Under the pieces are notes generated by a model that was given only the letters and a program-made list of their open reading frames with translations, had not been told where the DNA came from and did not search any database. Made by a program: the position numbers and the translations under genes. A DNA stretch of 64,000 nt from Aquimarina rhabdastrellae (lineage in GTDB: Bacteria; Bacteroidota; Bacteroidia; Flavobacteriales; Flavobacteriaceae), in the NCBI GenBank assembly GCA_947387485.1, contig CANDNT010000001.1:806001-870000 (forward strand). The letters run 5' to 3'. This document shows positions 19,629 to 30,800 of this stretch, in pieces. Numbering within the stretch: position 1 is the stretch's first letter; the number at the start of each line of letters is the position of its first letter.

Positions 19629-22600
19629 TTATATAAGCAACTCATCACCAGAATCATAAACCTCTTCTGAAACATTCTGGATAAGTAAAACGGAATCAAT
19701 TAAGGAAGCTAATTTCGATATTGTTGGATTTTCAAATAACTGAGTGATATTCATTTGAATAGAAAATTCGTTTTCAATTTTGATCAAAACCTTCATTCCT
19801 CTCAAGCTATTTCCTCCGATAGCAAAAAAGTTATCCTCAATACCGATCTTTTCTCTTTCAAGAACAGTTTCCCAGATATCTACTAATACTTTTTCTACTT
19901 CATTACCAGGAGCTACATAAGAATGAGCAGAATGTATATCATTAAGTATTCCGGAGGTAAGAATTTTCTTTTTATCAATTTTACCATTAACAGTCAATGG
20001 CATAGCATCTAATTGAAAGAAATTAGAAGGAATCATATAATCCGGCAAATACTTTTTTAATTTATCTTTTATACCTTCTGTATTTAATTCTAAAGCGGAG
20101 TTAAAAAAAGCAACTAATTCTTTATTACCAAACTCATCATTCACAATAACTACGGCATTTGATTTTATATCTGATATATTTCCAATGGCCAATTCTATTT
20201 CTTCTAATTCTATTCTATATCCTCTAATCTTGACCTGATTATCTTTTCTTCCTATATATTCAAATTCCCCATTTGGTAAACGAATTCCTAAATCACCTGT
20301 TTTATATACATACTCTCCTTTGTAATATGGATCTCTAACAAATTTTTGATTAGTCAACTCATTCTTATTCAAATATCCCTTTGCTAAACCATACCCTGCT
20401 ATACATATTTCACCTATAATCCCAACAGGCAAAATATTCATCATATCATTCATTATATAAACTCGAGTATTGGATATGGGAACACCTATATTTATTTGAT
20501 TTTCTGAATTGACTTCTTTCACTGTACATCCTACGGTAGTTTCAGTAGGGCCGTATTCATTGAAAATATAAATCGCATCTTTTATATTCCTTAGACATTT
20601 AACGTGTTTAGGTAATAATTTATCTCCTCCGACAATAGCTAGCTCTAAACCAGATTCGTTTATATCTAATTCCTCAAATAACGATACATGCGCGGGAGTT
20701 AATTTTATACAAGAGATATCCCGTTTTAAATACCACTTTAAATTCTTTAAAAGATCATTCCCTTTTGAAATGAATAGGGTACCTCCATTAATAATTGGTA
20801 AAAACAAACTTGTGATAGTAAGATCAAAAGAAAGAGGAGTAAACCAGCCAAAGTTATAATTTCTTAATGGTCTTGACTTTAAGTAATAATCTTGTGCCCA
20901 ATTCAAGTAGTTAAATAATGAATGATGTTTTACCTTAACACCTTTTGGATATCCTGTACTTCCTGAAGTGTATAAAACATATGCTAAACTATCTTTTGTT
21001 ATATTATGATTGTTTGATTGCGGAATTATCTCTTGACTTTCATTTAATTCGACATCTATTGCAAAAATATCACCTTCATAAAAATCTATATCAAATAGAT
21101 AATTAGTCGAAGTAATTAATAGCGCTACATTTGCATCATTCGCAATATAACGCTGTCTTTCTCTCGGATAATTAACATCTATGGGTATATATGAATATCC
21201 TGCCTTCAAAACACCTAGAATTGATATAATGGCTAAGTCACTGTTTTCAATTAACAAACCAATATGTTCATTATTCCGTATGTCATATTTACCTCTTAAT
21301 ATACTTGCTAACTTATTTGACTCAAAGTTTAACTCTTCATAAGTATATTTTTTATCATCATAGTCTATGGCAATTTTATTTGGTGTTTGAGAAACCTGTT
21401 TTTCAAAAAGATGTATGATAGTATCATTCTCAGAAATTATAGTTTTCTTGTTTAGATTAAACAATACATCATCTTTTTCAGGTTTTGATAAAAATTCACA
21501 TTTCTTCAATTCTTCATTTTCATTCTTAATAAACTCTTTGGTTAAATTATAAAAATGTACTCCTATTTTCTTGATTGAAGATATTTCAAATGAGTTTTCA
21601 TCATATAGAAATTGAATTTTTAAGTCATTTTCCTGAGGTACTATTCTTAGTCCAAAGTCATAAGTCGATTGTTCGTCTGAATCAGTTCCATTAAGCTCCA
21701 AATTTTTAGAATTTTCGCGTTCTAAATCTTGACCAGCCATATTTTGAAAAGAAATTACATGATTTACAAACTCATTCCCTAAATCATTAAAATCCTGTAT
21801 ATTAGACAAACTTTCATAATGATAAGGGGTTGAAGTAATAGAGTACTCATGAATTTTTTGTAACAAATCATTTACTTTAGTTTTTTCATCAAATAATACT
21901 CTAACAGGAATTGTATTAATAAATAAACCGACAATTCCTTCTACTCCTTCAAGTTCTGGTGGTCTACCAGATACTATTTGACCAAATACAACATCATTAG
22001 TATTATTATATTGAGCAAGTAAATACCCCCATACTCCTAAAATAAAAGTATTTTTGGTGATATCTAATTTTTCACATAAATCGGTTATACTATTAAACAA
22101 GTCAACTTCTAATGTTATCTCCTCAACAACTGTATTTTGACTACTTTGGTTTTTGAGTTTACTTTTAAACGGAATTTTTACATTGTTAGAGTAATTATCT
22201 AAATAATTACTCCAGAAAGACTCTGTAGATTTTTTGTCCAAATTGTCTAACCACTGAATATAGTTTGAATACTTTATGGGTTTAGGCAAAATTTGATCAG
22301 ATAAATCATTCACTCCAATTAAATTTACAAAATCTTTAACCAAAACACCAACAGACCAGGCATCCATTATGATATGGTGGTATGTCCATATAAATTCATA
22401 CTGATCCTTAGACAGTTGTACTACAGTTAATCTCATTTGCGAAGGGTTTGACAAATCAAAACCTTTATCAAAATCAATACTTTTTATTTTATGTATCTCT
22501 TTTCTCTTTTCTTCTTCTGAATGCGTATTCTCTATTTTTTTGTATGTAAAATCTATCTTTACCGATTTCCATACGATTTGTAGAATTTCTTCCTGATATT

Positions 22601-25600
22601 TTCTTGTAAAACTAGTTCGTAAAATAGAATACCTATCTACTATTTGCTTATATCCATTTTCTATTTCATCTTCAGTTATATTTTCAATTTTGATTGTAAA
22701 TGATCTTTGTCCCAAATAATTTGTTAAACTACCTTCTGTCAAAGAATGATAGTAAAACCCTTCTTGCAAAGGAGATAACTTATAAATATCTTCTACTTCT
22801 CCTTTGGATTTTATTAAATCAAGTTCTTCTATCTCTAATTTTTTGTAGGTAAGATCAGATGGGGTAAGAATTCTGGTATTTTGACCAGATAGTTCTTTTA
22901 TCAATAATTTTAACTCATCTTCATAGGATTTGTTTAGCTTACTGATCACATTTTCGCTAAAAACATCGGATGAATACTCAATTTTCAAAAACAATTCTTC
23001 ATTTACTATCATTCCACTGATACTTAAGGGCTCAGAACTCAATTTATCCTTATAGCTCTCCCCTTTATATTCAGAAGTGTATTCATATAAAATTTCTCCT
23101 TCATTATTTGAAACATTAGACCCAAAATCTCCTAAATAGTTAAATACAATTGTTGGTTCTAGTTTATCGTCAAATTCATCCGTTAAATATTTTAATATTC
23201 CATGATCAATACCTTTGTTTGGAATTCGTCTAAAAGATTCTTTAACACCAACCAAAGATTTAATTCTGGAAGATGGCTCTACTTTCAAAACAAAAGGAAA
23301 AATACTTGTAAACCAACCGACAGTTCTACTAATATCAACATTATTTATTATTTCTTCTCTACCATGGCCTTCCATCTTAATAACACTATTTGAAACTTTG
23401 AATGTATTATACAAAGCCATACCAAGAGCGGTTATTAAAACATCATTTATATCTGTACTGTATACACTATGAACATTTTCCTGAAGGGTTTCTGTTATGT
23501 TTTTATCTAAACCAAAAGATACCACAGAATCCAATTTCCCATCTTTTTTATGGCTTAAACCGTTTAATTGATGATCGCTTTTTTGACTACAAACTGTTTT
23601 CCAATACTTGTGAATTTCAGAATTTATCAAATTAGACGAATACTCTTTTAGTAATCCGGACCATCTTTGGAAAGAATCTGTTTTTAATGGAAGTTTAACT
23701 TTTTCTTTGTTTTCTAAAGCCTTATAAATTGATGAAAAATCCTCTAGTATTATTCGCCAGGAAACACCGTCTACTACAAGGTGATGACAAAATAGCCCTA
23801 TTCTGTCTCCATCCGACAAACTACAATGTACTACTGAAAATAACGGTCCTTCTTCTAATTCAAAACCAACCTGTACATTCTGACAAATTTCTCCTAACTC
23901 ATTTAGCTCGTCCTTTTTTCCTTTAAGATTAAAATAATTAAAGTTACAATATGGCTCTTTTACATCCCTATTATATTGAATTATTTGATCAGATTCCTTT
24001 CGATACACCATTCGAAGCGAATCATGATGTTTTACCAATATCTTGACACTTTTCTGTACCAAATCTGAATCTAATCGATTTAATGATTTTAATAATACAG
24101 ATTGATTATAATGCGAATGATCAACTATATTGCTATCGAAAAAAAACATCTTTTGAATTGGAGTTAAAGGAACTTCACCCATTACAGGGGATTGATCTAT
24201 ATCTCTATGTTTCTTACCTATTTTTTTTGCTAAATCAGCAAATATTGGAGTTCGTAAAATATCTTCTAATTTCAACTCATATCCCCTTTCCCTCAAACGT
24301 GATACTATTTGAATAGATTTTATGGAATCTCCTCCCAGATTATAAAAATTATCATTTAGACTGATTACTTCCCGATTTAAAACTTGTTTACAGATGTTAA
24401 TCAATAATTTTTCATTTGATGTCTTAGCTTCTACAAATAATTCTCCACTTGATATACTGTTATTCAAAATTGCGGGAAGCTTTTTATAATCTATTTTACC
24501 ATTTAATGTTAGCGGAAACTCTTCCAGTTGAACAAAATGGCTAGGCAACATATAATTTGGTAAAAACTCACCTAAATCCAATCTCAAATCCTTAACCACC
24601 AAATCTCTTTCACTTATCAGGTAAGCAACTATTTCTTGATTGGAATCTTCACCTTTGTTTACTGTTACAACATTAGATTTAATATATGGTAAGTTAGACA
24701 ACGCATTTTCAATCTCTCCCAACTCGATTCTATATCCCCGAATTTTTATCTGATTATCTTTTCTCCCTATAAACTCATGGTTTCCGTCTTCTAGTCTTCT
24801 AACTAAATCACCTGTTTTATAGATCCTACCTGCATTTATATCGTTTTTAACAATAAACTTTTCATCTGTTAATTCTGGTAAGTTCAGGTATTCCCTGGCT
24901 ATTCCTTTACCTCCAATATGCAGTTCTCCTATGACACCAATAGGTGATAATTGTTCATTTTCATCCAAAACATAAACCTTTGATTTTGAAAAAGGTTTAC
25001 CTATTGGTATACTATTATATTCATTATTTAAGTCTACTTTATAAATCAACTTACCTATTGTGGTTTCGGTAGGTCCATAATGATTGAAAACTTCAATATT
25101 CGAAGATTTCTTTTTTATTTTAGAAATGATCGAAGGTTCTAATACACTACCTCCAAAAATAATTCCTCTATTAGGTAATAATAAACTACCTGATTCCTCT
25201 ATTGACAACCAATAGAAAGGCACAATCTTTATATAGTCTATGTCATTATTATTGAAATAATCAATCAGCAATAAAGGATTTTTCAACCTATTTAAACTAA
25301 ATGTATGTAAAGTCCCTCCTGTTAATAAAGCTGAATATAAAACGGTATTCCCCAAATCAGCAGACATGGTTGACATCAATCCGTACTGATAAGGTTCATC
25401 AAGCTTAATCGCGTCTTTTATTCCGTAGAAATAATCTAATATACTCTCATGCTGAATAACAACTCCTTTAGGTTTCCCTGTAGATCCCGATGTATAAATC
25501 ACATAACACACATCATCCAAATCTACTTTATATTCAAAAGGTAAAGCCGATTGATAATTCACTACATCTTCAAAAGCTTTTAATGTAACTTTCTTTTCGT

Positions 25601-27563
25601 TAATTATTTTATTTAAGGAAGTAACCGTATTGTAATCTCCTAATATGGTCTCTATCCCTGAATCTTCTACAATATAATGTATCCTGTTCTCTGGTAATTC
25701 AAAATCAATAGGTACATAAGCTCCACCTGATTTAATAATCGCCAGGATACCGGTTATCATATCTAAGGGATTTTCAATACAAACCCCTACTAAAACATTT
25801 TTACCTACTCCTTTATTTCTTAAATAAGATGCTACACAATCCACACGCTTACCTAAATCCTTATAAGTAATCGAAAGATCCTCATAAACAATAGCTATAT
25901 TATTTGGTTTCGATTTTACCTGATCTTCAAATAAATCTATAATTGATTTATCTTTTGAATATGACGGTAACTTTTGATTAGTATCTTTCAGAATACTATC
26001 TTTTTCATACTGTAAAAGAAAATCTACTTTACCTATTTCATATTTTGGGCGCGTTAACAAAGCCTGTGTAATTGATTTATAATGAAGCATTAGTTTTCTA
26101 ACCATATCTTCTTCATAAACATCTGTATTATAAATAATGCTGAAGGCTATATTATCTCCTATTTCTTCAAAGGAAATGTTTAAATCAAATTTTGACATTC
26201 GATTTCCCAAATCCTCAACTGATTGTATTAATTTTTCATCAATTACTACTTCTTTCTTGTTTTGAGATAAATTTTGCTGAGAAATCATTATATCAAAGAC
26301 CGGATTTCGACTCACATCTCTTTTTAAATTTAAATCTTCAACCAAACGATCAAATGGATAATCTTGAAATTCATAACTTTTTACTACCTCTTTCTTTGTT
26401 CTATGATAAAAATCCAAAAAAGTCTCTTTAGGGTCTATTTGATTTCTCAATACAACGGTATTGGTATAAAACCCAATCTGATTTTCTAACTCTTTCTGTG
26501 ATCTTTCAGCCACAGGAACACCGAAAATAACCTCTCTATTTCCTGCATAGCGATAGATCAAAACATTCCAAACTGAAATTATAGTTATGAAAAGACTTCC
26601 ATTTTCTTTTTTTGAAAAAGATTTAATTTTATCCGTACTGTCTTTATCAAAAAATGTTCTTAGAACCTTTCCGTTATTAGTTTTAATACCGGGTCTCTTT
26701 TTGTTACCAGGTAAATCAATTGAAGAAAGATCTCCTTTTAATTTATCTAACCAGTACTCTTTTCCTTTATTATATCGTTCTGTTTCTATTTGATTTAATT
26801 GCCAAACCGCATAGTCTTTATAATGAATTTCAAGTTTACCAATTGTTGGTTTTCTTTTGGTCTCAAAAGCATTATAAAAACTTAAAACATCGTTTGCCAA
26901 AACCTCCTTTGACCAGCCATCACTAATGATGTGGTGCATGTTATAATAAAATACGTATTCTTCATCTTTTAATTGAAAGAGTGCTACTCTTAAAAGCGGT
27001 CCATTTTCTAAATCAAAAGCTACAAATGAATCTTTCTCAATATAGTTTTCTACCAGTTTTAAAGAATTACTTTCTAATCTAAAATCATGATAATTGATGT
27101 CTAAACCTATATCATCCGTATCCAGAATCCACTGATTTATTTCTCCTTCTGAATTCTTTCTGAAAACCGTTCTCAAGATTTCATGACGATCTATAACAGC
27201 TATAATCGATTTTTTTAAATTCTCGATATCATACTTACCTTCAAGAGTTATGCTTGTAGGCATATTGTACGTTATTGCTTCCGTTTCATATTGACTCAAA
27301 ATCCATAACCTCTTCTGTGAAAAAGAAAGTGGATAGCTATCCAGGACTTCAGCTTTTTCTATTTTAAATTCTTGTTCATTGATATTTTGTAAAGACTGTA
27401 AATACTCAAGTAATTCTTTTTTGTTTTCTTTTATAGTTTGTAATAATTCTTTATTAACACTATTAACATTTTTATCTAAAAACAAAACATTTAGGTTTCC
27501 TTCTGTAATATTTATTTTTACATTATTTTTCCTAATTTCAGATAATAGCTTTTGTAAATTCAT
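19629..27563 (-). CDS. Two-module NRPS with epimerase: docking-C-A(Asp)-T-E-C-A(Asn)-T
   Basis: This 2644-residue synthetase has a TubC-like docking domain (about 1-55). Module 1: C (H210-H211-I-I-S-D-G), A core near 693, T Ser1080 in the G-G-D-S form typical of carriers ahead of an epimerase. An E domain follows (about 1100-1530; H1260-H-L-V-V-D1265-G-V-S-W; R-T-V-G-W-F later). Module 2: a C domain starting L-S-P-L-Q-E-G, a DCL-type signature expected after an E domain, with H1729-H-I-I-M-D-A in which the usual Gly is Ala. Its A core is near 2201 and T Ser2586. The first code is DLTKIGHIGK, matching Asp (DLTKVGHIGK) with one change; its A4 region reads A-D-L-G-N-T instead of F-D. The second is DLTKIGEVGK, Asn. 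This is the only epimerase in the window, so it should give the one D-residue, D-Asp. The C-terminal tail ends G-D-E-L-L-I. Confidence 0.94.
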   Translation of the reverse strand: MNLQKLLSEIRKNNVKINITEGNLNVLFLDKNVNSVNKELLQTIKENKKELLEYLQSLQNINEQEFKIEKAEVLDSYPLSFSQKRLWILSQYETEAITYNMPTSITLEGKYDIENLKKSIIAVIDRHEILRTVFRKNSEGEINQWILDTDDIGLDINYHDFRLESNSLKLVENYIEKDSFVAFDLENGPLLRVALFQLKDEEYVFYYNMHHIISDGWSKEVLANDVLSFYNAFETKRKPTIGKLEIHYKDYAVWQLNQIETERYNKGKEYWLDKLKGDLSSIDLPGNKKRPGIKTNNGKVLRTFFDKDSTDKIKSFSKKENGSLFITIISVWNVLIYRYAGNREVIFGVPVAERSQKELENQIGFYTNTVVLRNQIDPKETFLDFYHRTKKEVVKSYEFQDYPFDRLVEDLNLKRDVSRNPVFDIMISQQNLSQNKKEVVIDEKLIQSVEDLGNRMSKFDLNISFEEIGDNIAFSIIYNTDVYEEDMVRKLMLHYKSITQALLTRPKYEIGKVDFLLQYEKDSILKDTNQKLPSYSKDKSIIDLFEDQVKSKPNNIAIVYEDLSITYKDLGKRVDCVASYLRNKGVGKNVLVGVCIENPLDMITGILAIIKSGGAYVPIDFELPENRIHYIVEDSGIETILGDYNTVTSLNKIINEKKVTLKAFEDVVNYQSALPFEYKVDLDDVCYVIYTSGSTGKPKGVVIQHESILDYFYGIKDAIKLDEPYQYGLMSTMSADLGNTVLYSALLTGGTLHTFSLNRLKNPLLLIDYFNNNDIDYIKIVPFYWLSIEESGSLLLPNRGIIFGGSVLEPSIISKIKKKSSNIEVFNHYGPTETTIGKLIYKVDLNNEYNSIPIGKPFSKSKVYVLDENEQLSPIGVIGELHIGGKGIAREYLNLPELTDEKFIVKNDINAGRIYKTGDLVRRLEDGNHEFIGRKDNQIKIRGYRIELGEIENALSNLPYIKSNVVTVNKGEDSNQEIVAYLISERDLVVKDLRLDLGEFLPNYMLPSHFVQLEEFPLTLNGKIDYKKLPAILNNSISSGELFVEAKTSNEKLLINICKQVLNREVISLNDNFYNLGGDSIKSIQIVSRLRERGYELKLEDILRTPIFADLAKKIGKKHRDIDQSPVMGEVPLTPIQKMFFFDSNIVDHSHYNQSVLLKSLNRLDSDLVQKSVKILVKHHDSLRMVYRKESDQIIQYNRDVKEPYCNFNYFNLKGKKDELNELGEICQNVQVGFELEEGPLFSVVHCSLSDGDRIGLFCHHLVVDGVSWRIILEDFSSIYKALENKEKVKLPLKTDSFQRWSGLLKEYSSNLINSEIHKYWKTVCSQKSDHQLNGLSHKKDGKLDSVVSFGLDKNITETLQENVHSVYSTDINDVLITALGMALYNTFKVSNSVIKMEGHGREEIINNVDISRTVGWFTSIFPFVLKVEPSSRIKSLVGVKESFRRIPNKGIDHGILKYLTDEFDDKLEPTIVFNYLGDFGSNVSNNEGEILYEYTSEYKGESYKDKLSSEPLSISGMIVNEELFLKIEYSSDVFSENVISKLNKSYEDELKLLIKELSGQNTRILTPSDLTYKKLEIEELDLIKSKGEVEDIYKLSPLQEGFYYHSLTEGSLTNYLGQRSFTIKIENITEDEIENGYKQIVDRYSILRTSFTRKYQEEILQIVWKSVKIDFTYKKIENTHSEEEKRKEIHKIKSIDFDKGFDLSNPSQMRLTVVQLSKDQYEFIWTYHHIIMDAWSVGVLVKDFVNLIGVNDLSDQILPKPIKYSNYIQWLDNLDKKSTESFWSNYLDNYSNNVKIPFKSKLKNQSSQNTVVEEITLEVDLFNSITDLCEKLDITKNTFILGVWGYLLAQYNNTNDVVFGQIVSGRPPELEGVEGIVGLFINTIPVRVLFDEKTKVNDLLQKIHEYSITSTPYHYESLSNIQDFNDLGNEFVNHVISFQNMAGQDLERENSKNLELNGTDSDEQSTYDFGLRIVPQENDLKIQFLYDENSFEISSIKKIGVHFYNLTKEFIKNENEELKKCEFLSKPEKDDVLFNLNKKTIISENDTIIHLFEKQVSQTPNKIAIDYDDKKYTYEELNFESNKLASILRGKYDIRNNEHIGLLIENSDLAIISILGVLKAGYSYIPIDVNYPRERQRYIANDANVALLITSTNYLFDIDFYEGDIFAIDVELNESQEIIPQSNNHNITKDSLAYVLYTSGSTGYPKGVKVKHHSLFNYLNWAQDYYLKSRPLRNYNFGWFTPLSFDLTITSLFLPIINGGTLFISKGNDLLKNLKWYLKRDISCIKLTPAHVSLFEELDINESGLELAIVGGDKLLPKHVKCLRNIKDAIYIFNEYGPTETTVGCTVKEVNSENQINIGVPISNTRVYIMNDMMNILPVGIIGEICIAGYGLAKGYLNKNELTNQKFVRDPYYKGEYVYKTGDLGIRLPNGEFEYIGRKDNQVKIRGYRIELEEIELAIGNISDIKSNAVVIVNDEFGNKELVAFFNSALELNTEGIKDKLKKYLPDYMIPSNFFQLDAMPLTVNGKIDKKKILTSGILNDIHSAHSYVAPGNEVEKVLVDIWETVLEREKIGIEDNFFAIGGNSLRGMKVLIKIENEFSIQMNITQLFENPTISKLASLIDSVLLIQNVSEEVYDSGDELLI

Positions 27564-27644
27564 TCTATTTTTTTATTAATAAGAAATCATCACTTTCTCT
27601 ATTTTTCTCCAATAGAAAAACTAACAATACCTTCTTTTAAATTA

Positions 27645-27676
27645 AGTGTTGTGTGTAACATTGGCGTTTTAACGCC
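27645..27676. other. Short GC-richer hairpin, possible repeat fragment
   Basis: GGCGTT and AACGCC at 27663-27676 pair around two T bases. They are preceded by GTGTTGTGTGTAACATT at 27646-27662, unlike the surrounding AT-rich DNA. It lies in the 242 bp gap (27564-27805) between two NRPS genes. It could be half of a dispersed genomic repeat, a recombination-site remnant, or a regulatory hairpin. No T-run follows on the minus strand. Confidence 0.3.
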
Positions 27677-27805
27677 TTATAAACAAATAGTTTAGAAATT
27701 TTGGAATACTAAGAGATTTGTCTAATAAATTAAAATGTGATTTAGATTTAGGTAATTGTGTCTATTGTAAAGTTTTTATCACATTATTACCTGATATAGA
27801 TATTC

Positions 27806-30800
27806 TTAAATTGTAAAACTAACCCCCTCTACATCTTCTTTTTCTTGCTCTGCAATATTCCATTGTAAATTCAGGATATAGTCAGCAACCTCTCTAACAT
27901 TTTTTAAAGTAAATAAATCTTCAATTCCTATTTTTAGTTCAAATGAACTAAGTATCTCATTACGTAATCTAATAAGTTTTATACTATCGCCCCCTAAAAG
28001 GAAAAAATCATCTTCAATACCAATACCTTTATGCCCTAAGATATTTTCTACAATGACAACCAATTTTTCTTCTACTTCATTTGTAGGTTCCAAATAACTA
28101 ATGGTTTCGTCTTTATAATTATCTGATAATTTCAACAACTGCTTATTATCTACTTTTCCATTTAAGTTTAGGGGAATTTCATCCACTTGAATCAAATATG
28201 AAGGTACCATATAGTAGGGAAGCAAGGTTTTTAGATAATTTATTAACTCTCTGGTATCTAATTTCTCTTTTGAGATAAAAAAGGCTACCAATTCTTTATT
28301 TTCATTCTGTTTCTCCTTAACCGTAACTACAACCTGATCGATTAAATCGAAATCATAAATAGCATTTTCTATTTCTCCTAATTCTACCCTGTTACCTCTA
28401 ATCTTTATTTGGTTATCCTTTCTACCTATGTACTGAATACTCCCATCTGAAAGGAACCTTCCTATATCTCCTGATTTATATAATCGTTTATTTTTATCAA
28501 ATGGACTAACTATAAATTTTCGACTGGTTAATTCTTCTTTGTTTAAATATTCTCTTGCTAACTGAACTCCCCCTATAAGTATCTCTCCCGGAACCCCTAT
28601 TGGCTGTAAAGCAAGCTGTTCATTTACAATAAATATTTCTGTATTGTCTACAGGTTTACCAATTGATACCAATGTTTCTTTAGAAGGGTTTTGTGTCAGA
28701 TTAACTTTTGTAACATCTATAGATGCTTCTGTAGGTCCATAATAATTATGTAAATCCGCTTTTTGATAGACTTCTTTAAATTCGTTCTCTAATTGAACTG
28801 ACAAAGCTTCTCCACTACATACAACATGACGTAATTTACTTACCTCTTTCCATTTAATCATTTCAACAGCTATTTTAAGCATCGACGGAACAAAATGAAT
28901 TATTGTAATTTCTTTATTTATTATAATTGATTCTAAATAATCTGGAGATTTATGTCCTTCTGGTTTGGCTATAACTAACTTACCACCACACATAAAAGGT
29001 ATTAATAGTTCCCATACCGAAACATCAAAAGTGTAGGGGGTTTTCTGAAGAAATACATCGTCTGAATTAATATCTAAATCTTTCATCATCCATAAAAACC
29101 TATTCATCATTCCCTGATGCTCTATAAGCACTCCTTTGGGAGTACCAGTACTTCCCGATGTATAAATTACATAAGCTAAATCATTATTATTAATTTCTAT
29201 TTCAGGTCTTGTTTTTGGGTAAATTTCTTTATTCAATTTATTCAATTCATCCAAATCAATACAAACCTTACAATTAGCATCTTCTATGATATAAGAAACT
29301 CTATTTCGAGGGTAATCCGGAGCTATTGGAACATAAGCCGCTCCTGATTTTAATATTCCCAAAATAGACAACACCATCCATTCATTTCTTTCAAGTTTAA
29401 CCGCAATCATATCCTCTTTAACAACACTATATTCATTTATTAAATAGTGTGCTATTTGATTTGACATTTCATCTACCTGATTATAAGTAAACTCCTTACC
29501 CTCAAAATCAATTGCAATTTCATTTGGTCTTAACTGAACCTGATCTTCAAAATAACTTAGAATTGCTCTATTTTCAGGATAATCTATTACGGTATCATTA
29601 AAATCTTTTAATAACAAATGTTCTTCTTTTTCTGATAAAAAGTTAACACTTCCAATAGTACTTTCAGGATTCTCAAATAACAATCTAATTAATGTCTTAA
29701 AGTGAAATACTATTTCTCGTATTGATTCGGAAGTATATATATCTTCGTTATAATTAACAGAAAAAGAAAGATAGTCGGCTACTTCTTCGAAAACAAATTC
29801 TAAATCAAATTTTGATGACACATTTGAATATTCTTTAACCAGGTCAATATCTTCCTGGTTTAAAGAATCCATTGTATAATTATTATCTCGATTATTCTGA
29901 AGAATCAACATGATATCGAAAATAGGATTTCGACTAGTATCCTTTACCAAATTCATCTCTTCAACTAATTTATCAAAAGGGTACATTTGATGATTATAAT
30001 CTTCTAATGTACTTTTTCTTATCTGATCATAAAATTGACCAAAGGCTACATCTGAATCTATACTATTCCTAAATGCAATTGTATTTACATAAAAACCTAT
30101 TTGATCTTTTAAATCAAAATGGTCTCTTGCTGCTATAGGACTTCCAATTATAATATCTTTATCCGAAGTATATCGATTCAATAGAACTAATAACGTTGAT
30201 AATAAACTTATATAAACACTCCCATCATTATTTAAGGCATATTTCTTTACCAAAGATGTTGTATTCTTGTCTATATATGTAGACAAACCTTTTCCTTTAT
30301 ATGTTCGTACACCAGGTCTTAATTTAGAATTTGGCAAGCTAATTTTTGGTAATTCTCCAGATAATTTTTCCAACCAGTATTGTTTAGATTTCCTGTATTC
30401 GTCAGATTCTACTTGAGATAACTGCCATGAAGCATAATCTTTATACTGAATACTTAAATTATCAAGTGAAGGTTTTTGTTTCGATGTGTAAGAGTTATAA
30501 AAATGTAATATGTCTTTAGATAAAACTTTCATAGACCACCCATCACTAATAATATGATGCATATTGAAATAAAAATAATACTCTTTTTCAGCTATTTGCA
30601 ATAAAGAAGCTCTTAAAAGCATTCCGTTTTCCAGGTCAAATGCTTTGAATACATCGTTTGTTATATATGAAAGCGCTTGTTCAGTATTGTTTGTAAAATC
30701 TTTATAAGTCAACTCAAAATCTACATCCTCAATCTCCCTGATATACTGTCTTACTTCCCCTTCCTCATTAATTTTAAATTGAGTTCTTAATACCTCATGG

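Noticed and set aside
19629..27563. Second epimerase or dual E/C domains giving more D-residues
   Set aside because: Only one domain has the H-H-L-V-V-D-G-V-S-W and R-T-V-G-W-F signatures, and the other C domains lack DCL or dual-type starts.
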